Part shown: piece after piece, positions 1 through 5,247 of the stretch | Numbering within the stretch: position 1 is the first letter of the stretch | Layout of the letters: each line of letters starts with the position of its first letter | DNA from: SLJN01 sp964505385 | GTDB taxonomy: Bacteria > Bacteroidota > Rhodothermia > Balneolales > Natronogracilivirgulaceae | DNA length: 5,247 bases | Assembly (NCBI GenBank): GCA_964505385.1 | Contig: CAZDIA010000103.1 | Location: 1-5,247 of the forward strand | Direction of reading: 5' to 3' | Position numbers and translations under genes: made by a program | Notes under the pieces: model-generated | Seen by the model: only the letters and a program-made list of their open reading frames with translations | Database searches by the model: none | What the model was told of the DNA's origin: nothing

Positions 1-50
1 AGCCTCTCAAGCTAACCAGTTGGGACTCTTTGACATTTAACCGGACACTA
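1..50 (+). mobile_element. right-hand edge of an insertion sequence
   Basis: After the putative transposase stop, bases 38-50 read TAACCGGACACTA, whose reverse complement begins TAGTGTCCGGTTA. This resembles the terminal repeats recalled for several IS4-type elements. The partner left end is outside the window, so neither the inverted repeat nor a target-site duplication can be verified. The exact boundary (about 48-52) is inferred. Confidence 0.4.
2..40 (+). CDS. C-terminal tail of a probable IS4-type transposase (partial)
   Basis: Only the last 12 codons and a TAA stop (38-40) are in the window. They read ASQANQLGLFDI. From memory, a tail of the form NQL-x-LFD is common at the C-terminus of IS4-family transposases with a DUF4372 N-terminal domain, which are frequent in Bacteroidota and other environmental bacteria. 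The stop is followed at once by a sequence that looks like an IS end (38-50), which supports the reading. The remainder of the protein lies to the left of the window, so no catalytic residue can be checked. The peptide is very short and the identification rests on tail pattern plus position. Confidence 0.45.
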   Translation, partial: ASQANQLGLFDI

Positions 51-199
51 CTGTTTCAAACTATCATTAACTAAGGCGTTATTCATGTTTAATTGATATA
101 ATATCTAATGCTTATATAATTATCATGTATTTAGAGTATACTACGTACTCGACAGGCACAATCAGAGATGAAACCACATATTTGAAGGGCATAAACTAA

Positions 200-729
200 A
201 GTCCAGTCACTCTTAATCTGGAGATTCAGGGGGATGACTTTGCGTTTTTTGCTGGTTGGGATATTGACAACACGTTGATCAGGAAACCGAAGTTCGAATT
301 ATTGAGGAGGAAGCTGAGGAGTTTGAAGGTCAGTATGAGGAAATGGTATTTGTAGGAATAATACTATGGAAGACTGGGATGACGAAGAAAGTCCCGATAG
401 CCGTCAATAGAGCTATGCATATGAATACGGTGTTGTTAATTACGCCGCCGAACAAGGGGAGAACCCTGAGGAGTTTTATCTTTATGATGCTTATCCCAAT
501 CCGTTTAATCCGGAAACGACCATAGAATAGAAACTGCCGGAAAGTGTAAATATACGTCTGGTAGTTTATGACGCAATCGGTCGCAAAGTTTCAACATTCG
601 TGGATGAACCTCAGGATGCAGGTATACATCAGGTTAATTTCCAGGCAGATGGCTTGTCGATCGGAACATATATACTGGATACAGGCAGGTGATTTATTTG
701 AGAGTATGAAATTATCATTTATTAAGTAA
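200..729 (+). pseudogene. decayed T9SS cargo protein with C-terminal sorting domain
   Basis: This is the 3' part of a dead gene for a secreted protein. Read with frame corrections it gives, in order: SPVTLNLEIQGDDFAFF-AGWDIDN (200-271), resembling the G-W-x-I-D-[DN] strand of secreted beta-sandwich domains; an acidic linker VDQETEVRIIEEEAEEFEG (274-330); a second acidic piece EDWDDEESPDSRQ (369-407); and EEFYLYDAYPNPFNPETTIE (468-527) opening a T9SS sorting domain. The domain continues through LVVYDAIGRKVSTFVDE and ends GTY..YWIQAGDLFESMKLSFIK, stop 727-729. Damage comprises in-frame stops at 408-410 (TAG) and 528-530 (TAG, where the family usually has Tyr), frame changes near 265-280, 340-360 and 672, the last explained by loss of one TA unit in a TA run. 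An open frame in phase with the first segment continues upstream to an ATG at 125 but is cut by TAA at 197-199, so the remnant may begin there. An IS edge lies about 75-150 nt upstream. The original enzyme or adhesin function cannot be told. Confidence 0.8.
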
Positions 730-839
730 TTGTTCTATCTTAAACATCTCTTAGTAGTATATATTAAAATGTATCTTGTTATAGAAATTTTTATTTGCAT
801 TTTTTTATAATTCACTTTATAATTAAACGTAACAAGTTT

Positions 840-906
840 GAAACCCCTGCAAATCTTGCCAGTTTCCGAACGGCTGATTATGCTTATAATCACACATACT
901 GGGAGT
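840..906 (-). repeat. diverged repeat, copy A (shortened)
   Basis: Copy A shares GAAACCCCTG (840-849), an 18/19-base core TGCCAGTTTCCGAACGGCT (857-875) and a patchily conserved right flank ending GGAGT (902-906) with copy B at 1016-1125. Between the first two blocks it has 7 nt where copy B has 51. On the minus strand both copies can be read as a related peptide: here DYKHNQPFGNWQD, running on to a stop at 823-825. This suggests remnants of a duplicated minus-strand coding segment or a dispersed element. The parent family is not recognised. Confidence 0.55.
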
Positions 907-1015
907 CTCAATAAGCTATTAACTCTCAAGTAGATATAAAGAAAGTTTGGAAAGAAAGAGTAGAGTTTTACAATAATCCTACAATAAGGTAGGACAAAAG
1001 AAAAAACAAAAGTAA

Positions 1016-1125
1016 GAAACCCCTGGTGATCCTGTAGTAATATAGGCATTTGCCGTTCAGGATCTCCTACCTCTCCTGCCAGTTTCCGGACGGCTCATGG
1101 TGCCAGTAATCGATACGCTTGGAGT
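1016..1125 (-). repeat. diverged repeat, copy B (longer)
   Basis: Copy B carries GAAACCCCTG (1016-1025), the core TGCCAGTTTCCGGACGGCT (1077-1095; one mismatch to copy A) and the right flank ending GGAGT (1121-1125). The minus-strand reading matching copy A is DYWHHEPSGNWQE, preceded by an open stretch LNWEFYSKRI and followed two codons later by an in-frame stop. Copy B keeps a 51-nt spacer containing an inverted repeat that copy A lacks. The shared pattern D-Y-x-H-x-x-P-x-G-N-W-Q-[DE] argues for former coding sequence, but no family was recognised. Confidence 0.55.
1028..1064. repeat. nested inverted repeat within repeat copy B
   Basis: GATCCTG at 1028-1034 is perfectly complementary to CAGGATC at 1058-1064, and a second short stem GGC/GCC (1045-1047 and 1052-1054) sits between them. 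The structure lies entirely within the 44-nt length difference between repeat copies A and B. It may be a small palindromic insertion or a piece deleted from copy A. There is no T-run for a terminator. Confidence 0.4.
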
Positions 1126-1264
1126 AGAATTCCCAATTCAGACTCTTAGCCTTCACAGATAGTATAGATATTTATCATACTTGAAGTATAAGATTACAGG
1201 CTACAATAACCCCTAAAGTCCGCATAACACTTATAGGTATTAGAGTACTGCGCTCTATTTATAG

Positions 1265-1291
1265 TTCTGATGTATAATTTATATATCAGAA
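1265..1291 (+). promoter_or_regulatory. 27-nt near-perfect palindrome upstream of the protease gene
   Basis: Arms 1265-1276 and 1280-1291 pair over 12 positions around a 3-nt loop (1277-1279). The only non-Watson-Crick pair is G1272-T1284, which is a G-U wobble in plus-strand RNA. It lies 102 nt before the ATG at 1394. It could be an operator for a dimeric regulator or a 5'-leader hairpin. There is no following T-run, so a terminator is unlikely. Confidence 0.5.
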
Positions 1292-1328
1292 AATAAAAGG
1301 GTTATAGGATAAACTCTGTACAAAATAT

Positions 1329-1367
1329 AGGACAATAGGTGAGTATTTAATGCTCGCTTATTGTCCT
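1329..1367 (+). promoter_or_regulatory. 18-bp hairpin in the probable 5' leader of the protease gene
   Basis: Bases 1329-1346 pair with 1350-1367 without interruption, leaving a 3-nt loop. Three of the 18 pairs are G-U wobbles (1338/1358, 1340/1356, 1344/1352) and all three are allowed pairs only in plus-strand RNA; on the minus strand they would be A-C mismatches. This favours a plus-strand transcript that includes the hairpin, i.e. the leader of the gene starting at 1394, 26 nt downstream. The downstream sequence TAAATACAAAAAA has no T-run. The alternative TTG start at 1361 would lie inside the stem. Confidence 0.6.
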
Positions 1368-1393
1368 TAAATACAAAAAATATTAAAAGTGTT

Positions 1394-3196
1394 ATGAGTA
1401 CAATAGTTTTAAATATTAACAATGTAATTAAAATAATATCAATAATTACTTTTGTATTGATAAGCCATTTAGGAAGTGTGTATGCAAATGAAAATTACAA
1501 TGATAATCATAATCAATGTAGCCTAATACACCACATTGAAAATAAAGATATAGATCAAGATAAGTTACAATCTGAGGAGATGGGGATTGAGTTAGAATCA
1601 ATAGATGATCCTGAGGTTGGAGATCGCCGTGATTTTAAAGTAATGCGATTTGACGGAAGCCAGACTGGGTCGGGATATGACAACGTTGAATTTGAACTTC
1701 GAGCAATAAGTGATAAATCTGAAATATGGGTTGAAGTTGATGAGTTAGAAGAGGGTAAAATTAATGATCAGATAGTAGAAGATATCTTGAGACAACAGGA
1801 TGAAGAAACTCCCCCAAATTCAATAGACTCTGAATCCGGTATCATTGAGACAAGCCAAAGGTTGTTTGGTGATCCTCCTGATATTGATGGTACCGGACGT
1901 TTGAAAACATTGCTTGTCAATATTCAGGATGGTTGGGAAGATAACCCGATGGGTGGGTATATCTCCGGTTTCTTTAATCCGGCAGACCAAAACCCGTCAT
2001 CATCATACGGAAACAACTCAGACATCATCTATATTAATACATATCCGGGCATTTACAGGGATAACCGGGAGGCGGATGCTTCCAGAATATTTAACATTAT
2101 TGCCCATGAGTATCAGCATTTAATTCATCATAATTATGGAAACCTTAACTCATTTCAAAATGAAGGGCAGTCTTTGCTTGCTGAAGTGCTTTTGGGTTAC
2201 AGCTCCAGATATATGGGGTGGCTGGATAAAACTGAAGAGCTTGAAGCCACCGTCGAGGTAGAAACCGGACCAGAGGGACTATATAGATTTCGGCGAAACA
2301 GCAGTGACCTTTCTTACGACTATCAACGGGCTCAATTACTTCACAGCTATTTGTATGAAAGAACAGGAGCAGAGGCAGCAGCATCTATCACAAGATCATC
2401 AAATGATGGTAAAAAAGCGTATCTCGAAGCTTTGGAAACAGCTGATCTCAGCTGGGATGAATTTCTGCTTGACTTTCAAATTACAAATAAAATAAATGAT
2501 CCTGACATAGCCGAGGGAATTTACGCTTATTCACTTGAGCAATTTGAGAACATAGGAATAAGAAGAAACTTCTCTACTCATAAAAAAAAGGATGATAAAG
2601 AATCTCAAAAAATTGTGAATAGCGGAGTTAACATTGGGTATGGCGGTAGTTATTATTCAAATTTTTCTAAAGAAAGTGAGTATGAAGAGTTTGAGATCGT
2701 CAAAGAAGAAGATGAAAAAATAAAATGGGCTGCAGTAACAAGCGATGAAGTAATCATTCTCGATGACGGACCGAATGACTTCGATGAAGATATCATCCTT
2801 GTAGCCGCTAATACGACAGCAGAAAATGGCGATGAAAGTAAACCATCCAGGTTAACCTATCGATATTCTTACACATTTACCGAAAATCCGCCAACACCGA
2901 CTTATGCTGATGGTGAAGATCAACAAAAACCGGTTGAACATGAACTTAAGGGCGCTTATCCCAATCCATTTAATCCATCGACTGAAATTCGCTATAAGTT
3001 GAGTGAATTTACTGATGTTCAAATCTCAGTTTATGATATAAATGGCCGGAAAATTGAAACTCTTGTTGATGAAGCTCAGCAGCCGGGAGAATATCAGGCA
3101 AGATTCGAAGGCGGCAACCTGTCAAGTGGTGTTTATATCTACCGCATAACTACCAGCGACTGGAGCGACGTAGGTAGAATGACGATGGTGAAATAA
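1394..3196 (+). CDS. secreted zinc-metalloprotease-like protein with T9SS sorting domain
   Basis: A 600-residue exported protein. Residues 1-31 form a signal peptide with hydrophobic core IISIITFVLISHLG and likely cleavage after SVYA. The ATG at 1394 is preferred over an in-frame TTG at 1361 because the TTG lies in an RNA stem and the ATG gives a normal signal peptide; neither has a Shine-Dalgarno sequence. Residues 32-130 are acidic and propeptide-like. The central domain holds HEYQH (His238, Glu239, His242) within FNIIAHEYQHLIHH, followed by QNEGQSLLAE, where Glu257 is the likely third zinc ligand. This HExxH...NEG arrangement is gluzincin-like and recalls peptidase family M30, but the spacing is short (14 residues). 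About residues 390-500 form a Lys/Glu-rich then beta-rich segment. Residues 520-600 are a T9SS type-A-like sorting domain opening AYPNPFNPSTEIRYKL, with VYDINGRKIETLVDE and SSGVYIYRI, ending RMTMVK. It is therefore expected to cross the inner membrane by Sec and the outer membrane by T9SS. Its closest relative here is the dead gene upstream. Protease activity and substrate are inferred only. Confidence 0.85.
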   Translation: MSTIVLNINNVIKIISIITFVLISHLGSVYANENYNDNHNQCSLIHHIENKDIDQDKLQSEEMGIELESIDDPEVGDRRDFKVMRFDGSQTGSGYDNVEFELRAISDKSEIWVEVDELEEGKINDQIVEDILRQQDEETPPNSIDSESGIIETSQRLFGDPPDIDGTGRLKTLLVNIQDGWEDNPMGGYISGFFNPADQNPSSSYGNNSDIIYINTYPGIYRDNREADASRIFNIIAHEYQHLIHHNYGNLNSFQNEGQSLLAEVLLGYSSRYMGWLDKTEELEATVEVETGPEGLYRFRRNSSDLSYDYQRAQLLHSYLYERTGAEAAASITRSSNDGKKAYLEALETADLSWDEFLLDFQITNKINDPDIAEGIYAYSLEQFENIGIRRNFSTHKKKDDKESQKIVNSGVNIGYGGSYYSNFSKESEYEEFEIVKEEDEKIKWAAVTSDEVIILDDGPNDFDEDIILVAANTTAENGDESKPSRLTYRYSYTFTENPPTPTYADGEDQQKPVEHELKGAYPNPFNPSTEIRYKLSEFTDVQISVYDINGRKIETLVDEAQQPGEYQARFEGGNLSSGVYIYRITTSDWSDVGRMTMVK

Positions 3197-3244
3197 GGAA
3201 AAATCTCCATTAGTGTTGAGTAGACTGCCGGAAGGCAAAACCAC
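3197..3244. other. convergent intergenic gap
   Basis: The protease and rhodanese genes converge with 48 nt between their stop codons. The only inverted repeat is a 4-bp stem, TGCC/GGCA (3226-3229, 3234-3237), without a T-run on either strand right after it, so no intrinsic terminator is called. Confidence 0.6.
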
Positions 3245-3658
3245 TCAGTTTACCGCTTGCCAGACTTGTTGCATTTGTTCTACAGGTCCGTTGAAATTGA
3301 TAACATTATCAAATCCTGCACTTTGCATTTCTGATACTGCAACTCTGCTCCGATTCGCTGCCCGGCAAAATACAAGGTACGTTTTATCAGGGTCGAGATC
3401 GCCGATTTTTTCCCGGAAATGTTGCGGTTGTTCGACATCAATATTAATCGCCGGGGGAATAGAGCCGGAATTAAACTCACGGGCAGTTCTGACATCTATG
3501 ATTTTAAGTTCAGGGGAATTTTTAACTAACTCGACAGCATCATCCGGATTCACATGTTTCATCGCCCCATTATCGGAATCGCTATTGAATCGTATCAAAA
3601 AGGCAAGCAGTACAGCAGTGATTAATATTGTAAGAGTTATGACATGAATTCTTCGCAT
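3245..3658 (-). CDS. membrane-anchored single-domain rhodanese (sulfurtransferase)
   Basis: A 137-residue protein made of an N-terminal hydrophobic segment (about residues 5-22, ITLTILITAVLLAFLI after MRR) and one rhodanese domain (about 35-137). Rhodaneses carry sulfur as a persulfide on an active-site cysteine. Here that is Cys98 in the loop CRAANR, followed by SRVAVSEMQSAGF, the helix and 'aGf' typical of the family. The upstream signature DVRTAREFNSGSIPPAINI (55-73) matches the usual DVR-x-x-x-E-F-x-x-G-H-I-x-G-A form, with Ser in place of His. The positively charged start plus hydrophobic stretch, with no lipobox cysteine, predicts a signal anchor or uncleaved signal with the catalytic domain on the periplasmic side. 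It starts at ATG 3658 and is divergent from the cysteine desulfurase and convergent with the protease gene. Physiological acceptor unknown; thiosulfate sulfurtransferase activity is inferred from family only. Confidence 0.9.
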   Translation of the reverse strand: MRRIHVITLTILITAVLLAFLIRFNSDSDNGAMKHVNPDDAVELVKNSPELKIIDVRTAREFNSGSIPPAINIDVEQPQHFREKIGDLDPDKTYLVFCRAANRSRVAVSEMQSAGFDNVINFNGPVEQMQQVWQAVN

Positions 3659-3828
3659 ATGGACTTGAGTGCACAGTTAGGTTGAATGGTTTCGAACACC
3701 TTATATAACAATTTATATTATTAAATATTATCAAGTTGATATAATGTCATTTTCTAAACTTTTGCATTTTCGATGTCGTTATGGTAACGTCAATCGAAAA
3801 TTATTTTAAATAAACAGATAACCAGTTA
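3659..3828. promoter_or_regulatory. divergent promoter region between rhodanese and cysteine desulfurase
   Basis: This 170-nt AT-rich stretch must hold promoters for both divergent genes. On the plus strand, TTGATATAAT (3736-3745) contains a TATAAT, and TAAACTTTTG follows about 16 nt after the TTG, loosely resembling the Bacteroidota -33 TTG / -7 TAnnTTTG arrangement. On the minus strand a TTGATA lies near 3734-3729 without a clean -10. None of these matches is strong. A hairpin (3766-3801) sits at the desulfurase end. Confidence 0.4.
3766..3801 (+). promoter_or_regulatory. inverted repeat just upstream of the cysteine desulfurase
   Basis: Arms 3766-3781 and 3785-3801 enclose a 3-nt loop (TGG). 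The inner stem is CGTTA/TAACG (5 bp), then one T-T mismatch, two pairs, a single bulged A, and an outer 8-bp stem ATTTTCGA-type arm pairing with TCGAAAAT, giving 15 pairs. It ends 27 nt before the ATG at 3829. It may be an operator for a regulator of sulfur or iron-sulfur genes or an RNA leader hairpin. The following TTATTTTAAA is only a weak T-tract, so a terminator or attenuator is possible but not favoured. Confidence 0.5.
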
Positions 3829-4986
3829 ATGTCACCAATTTATCTTGACAATGCCGCTACTACTGCGGTGGATGAGCGGGTTTTCGATGAGATGCTGCCA
3901 TATTTCAGGGAGCAGTATGGCAATGCTTCGTCGATTCACACCATCGGAAGGGAAGCAAATGTGGCAGTTGAACAGGCAAGGGAGAAAGTGGCACATTATC
4001 TCGGGGTGGAACCGGCTCAGATAATTTTTACAAGCGGAGCAACCGAAAGTAATAATACCGTCATAAAAGGTGTACTTGGTGCGGCGGGGAAATCTCATGT
4101 AATCAGTTCGCCCCTTGAGCATGATGCGGTCAGGCATCCGCTGATTTCACTTGTTGAAGAAGGAGTTAGCACTTCCTGGATGTCGGTGGATGAGCACGGT
4201 CGAATTGATCCGGATGAATCAGAAAAGTTGATCAGCGGGAATACCGCACTGGTTTCAGTGATGTATGTAAATAACGAAACCGGTGTGATTAATCCGATTT
4301 CTGATATTGCTGAAATCTGTAGGAAACACAATGTCCCCCTGCATTCTGACACGGTACAGGCATTCGGCAAGTTACCTGTTAAATTTGATGAACTGGGAGC
4401 GGATTTCATTACCCTTAGTGCTCACAAGATACATGGTCCCAAAGGGATCGGAGCATTGATCATAAACCCTGATGCGCCCTGGAAACCCTGGATGGAAGGT
4501 GGCTCACAGGAACGAAATCGCCGGGGCGGTACGCTTAATGTGCCGGGAATTGTGGGATTGGGCAAAGCAGTGGAGCTTGCATTTCAGGAGCAGGAGCAGC
4601 GGTTTGCTTATCTGGATCATCTTAAAGAAAAACTAACCCGAAATCTGAAAGATACTTTCGGAAATCTTGTTCAAGTGAACAGCGAAGAGGCTGAAACCTC
4701 TCCGCACATATTAAATGTCTCATTTCCGGTGAGTGACGGCCCACAACTGGATGGTGAAATGCTACTATTAAATTTGGATACCGAAGATATCTGTGTGTCC
4801 AATGGGTCAGCCTGTACCTCCGGCGCGATTGAGCCTTCCCATGTGTTGCTGGCTACCGGTATGGAAGAAGAAGTGGCGAAGTCGAGTCTGCGCTTTAGCC
4901 TGAGCCACTATAATACGACCGAGGAGATGGATATCGTCACAGAGCGACTAAAAACAATCATCGACCGAATGCTGGAGACGGCTTAG
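3829..4986 (+). CDS. cysteine desulfurase, IscS/NifS family
   Basis: A 385-residue PLP enzyme that converts L-cysteine to L-alanine and holds the sulfur as a cysteine persulfide for Fe-S cluster, thiocofactor or tRNA thiolation pathways in the cytoplasm. Visible signatures: YLDNAATT at residues 5-12; TSGATESNN (68-76), the PLP phosphate loop; LEHDA with His98 stacking on PLP; NNETG (148-152); HSDTVQAFGK with Asp174 and Gln177; the PLP lysine Lys200 in SAHKIHGPKG; RRGGTLNVPG (231-240); and the mobile catalytic loop SNGSACTSG with Cys329, followed by EPSHVL. The longer loop with SACTSG and overall length near 390 place it in group I (IscS/NifS) rather than SufS. The ATG start puts YLDNAATT at the usual position. 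No Shine-Dalgarno is present. There is no iscU or iscR-like gene after it in the window, so it appears monocistronic, and its precise role (housekeeping IscS or other) is open. Confidence 0.96.
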   Translation: MSPIYLDNAATTAVDERVFDEMLPYFREQYGNASSIHTIGREANVAVEQAREKVAHYLGVEPAQIIFTSGATESNNTVIKGVLGAAGKSHVISSPLEHDAVRHPLISLVEEGVSTSWMSVDEHGRIDPDESEKLISGNTALVSVMYVNNETGVINPISDIAEICRKHNVPLHSDTVQAFGKLPVKFDELGADFITLSAHKIHGPKGIGALIINPDAPWKPWMEGGSQERNRRGGTLNVPGIVGLGKAVELAFQEQEQRFAYLDHLKEKLTRNLKDTFGNLVQVNSEEAETSPHILNVSFPVSDGPQLDGEMLLLNLDTEDICVSNGSACTSGAIEPSHVLLATGMEEEVAKSSLRFSLSHYNTTEEMDIVTERLKTIIDRMLETA

Positions 4987-5247
4987 GCAGTGAGTGAGCA
5001 GCTTATAAGTGACAGCTGAGGTTGAGATTTTGGCTCCCTTTGTCACCCAGAGGTCCTAATCCCGCTTTCGCAGCACTGTTGATGAGCTGACAGAAACATC
5101 TAAAAACTACAACGTCATCCCCGACACTACGTGTGCGGGGCAGGCTCCGGAAAGCCTGTAGCGGTAGCGGAAGGATTATCCGGGATCCAGGAAATACCTG
5201 TACCCTAATTGCAAATAAAAATGCAAATTGTTGTACCGGTAACCCAA
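4987..5247. other. non-coding region downstream of cysteine desulfurase
   Basis: No open frame of note. GTGACA (5008-5013) and TGTCAC at about 5039-5044 could form a long-range stem, but the interior does not pair well and no T-run follows. The clear element here is the palindromic repeat at 5114-5192. At the far end TTGCA (5209-5213) and TGCAA (5222-5226) form a short AT-rich inverted repeat. No tRNA or other RNA gene is recognised. Confidence 0.55.
5114..5192. repeat. REP-like palindromic repeat
   Basis: The unit begins GTCATCCCCGACAC and ends CCGGGATCCAGG, the layout of common dispersed palindromic repeats that open GTCATCCCCG and close CGGGGATCCAGG. Inside are two hairpins: CCCCGACAC (5119-5127) with GTGT-G-CGGGG (5131-5140, one bulged G), and CAGGCT/AGCCTG (5141-5146, 5153-5158). 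A tandem TAGCGG pair follows at 5159-5170. Relative to the simple repeat it looks expanded. Similarity to known repeats is from memory; copy number in the genome cannot be seen here. Confidence 0.5.

Larger units (their letters stand above)
730..1393. other. long AT-rich non-coding region upstream of the protease gene
   Basis: About 660 nt separate the dead gene from the start of the protease gene. No intact gene is convincing here. A 104-codon open frame on the minus strand (735-1049) has low-complexity, non-protein-like composition. The region contains a pair of diverged repeats (840-906, 1016-1125), an inverted repeat inside the second copy (1028-1064), and two near-perfect hairpin sequences (1265-1291, 1329-1367) listed separately. 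A TATAAT sequence occurs at 1273-1278 but sits inside the first palindrome and has no good -35 partner, so no promoter is called. Confidence 0.7.

Noticed and set aside
134..150. GAGTA/TACTC inverted repeat near the IS edge
   Set aside because: A 5-bp stem in AT-rich DNA is expected by chance and it has no supporting context.
343..525. 60-codon open frame on the plus strand
   Set aside because: It overlaps the dead T9SS cargo gene in a different frame; the sorting-domain frame is the one with recognisable motifs.
735..1049. 104-codon open frame on the minus strand
   Set aside because: Low-complexity, Ile/Phe/Tyr-rich translation in AT-rich DNA, without a recognisable domain, and out of frame with the minus-strand peptide shared by the two repeat copies.
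1361..1393. TTG start giving an 11-residue longer protease
   Set aside because: The TTG lies inside the 1329-1367 stem and an ATG at 1394 gives a complete signal peptide. It is not excluded, since the longer form adds two lysines to the n-region.
3226..3237. TGCC/GGCA stem as a bidirectional terminator between convergent genes
   Set aside because: Only 4 bp and no T-run follows on either strand.
3213..3647. 144-codon open frame opposite the rhodanese gene
   Set aside because: It is antisense to a clear rhodanese domain and its translation shows no domain; it is the mirror of real coding sequence.
4095..4409. 104-codon minus-strand open frame inside the cysteine desulfurase
   Set aside because: Shadow of a strongly conserved enzyme gene on the opposite strand.
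1..5247. CRISPR array, tRNA or rRNA gene
   Set aside because: No regularly spaced direct repeats with unique spacers and no tRNA- or rRNA-like sequence were seen on either strand.

Overview
The window looks like a chromosomal stretch from a bacterium of the FCB group (Bacteroidota or relatives; Balneola/Rhodothermus-type bacteria would fit, but this is a guess). The main clue is that two genes, one intact and one dead, end in the C-terminal sorting domain of type IX secretion (T9SS) cargo, with the YPNPFNP opening. The starts also lack Shine-Dalgarno sequences and the leaders are A/T-rich, as is usual in that group.

Layout from left to right. Bases 1-50 look like the right-hand edge of an insertion sequence: the last 12 codons of a probable IS4-type transposase followed by a terminal-repeat-like end. 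Bases 125-729 hold a decayed gene for a T9SS cargo protein, with three in-frame stops and at least three frame changes. Bases 730-1393 have no convincing intact gene. They contain two diverged copies of a short repeat (840-906 and 1016-1125), one with an internal 37-nt inverted repeat, and then two striking hairpin sequences (1265-1291 and 1329-1367) just before the next gene.

Bases 1394-3196 (+) encode a secreted zinc-protease-like protein of about 600 residues with a signal peptide, an HEYQH motif and a T9SS sorting domain. It converges on a small membrane-anchored rhodanese (3245-3658, -). Across a 170-nt AT-rich divergent intergenic region lies a cysteine desulfurase of the IscS/NifS family (3829-4986, +), again with a hairpin just upstream of its start. 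The remainder (4987-5247) is non-coding and carries a REP-like palindromic repeat.

The proteins fall into two themes. The first is T9SS export of surface or secreted proteins, with one live and one dead cargo gene near an IS edge. The second is sulfur handling, with the cytoplasmic desulfurase and the outward-facing rhodanese transcribed divergently. No complete multi-gene novel system is visible. The least explained features are the hairpins placed 26-27 nt before two start codons and the repeat pair in the 730-1130 region.
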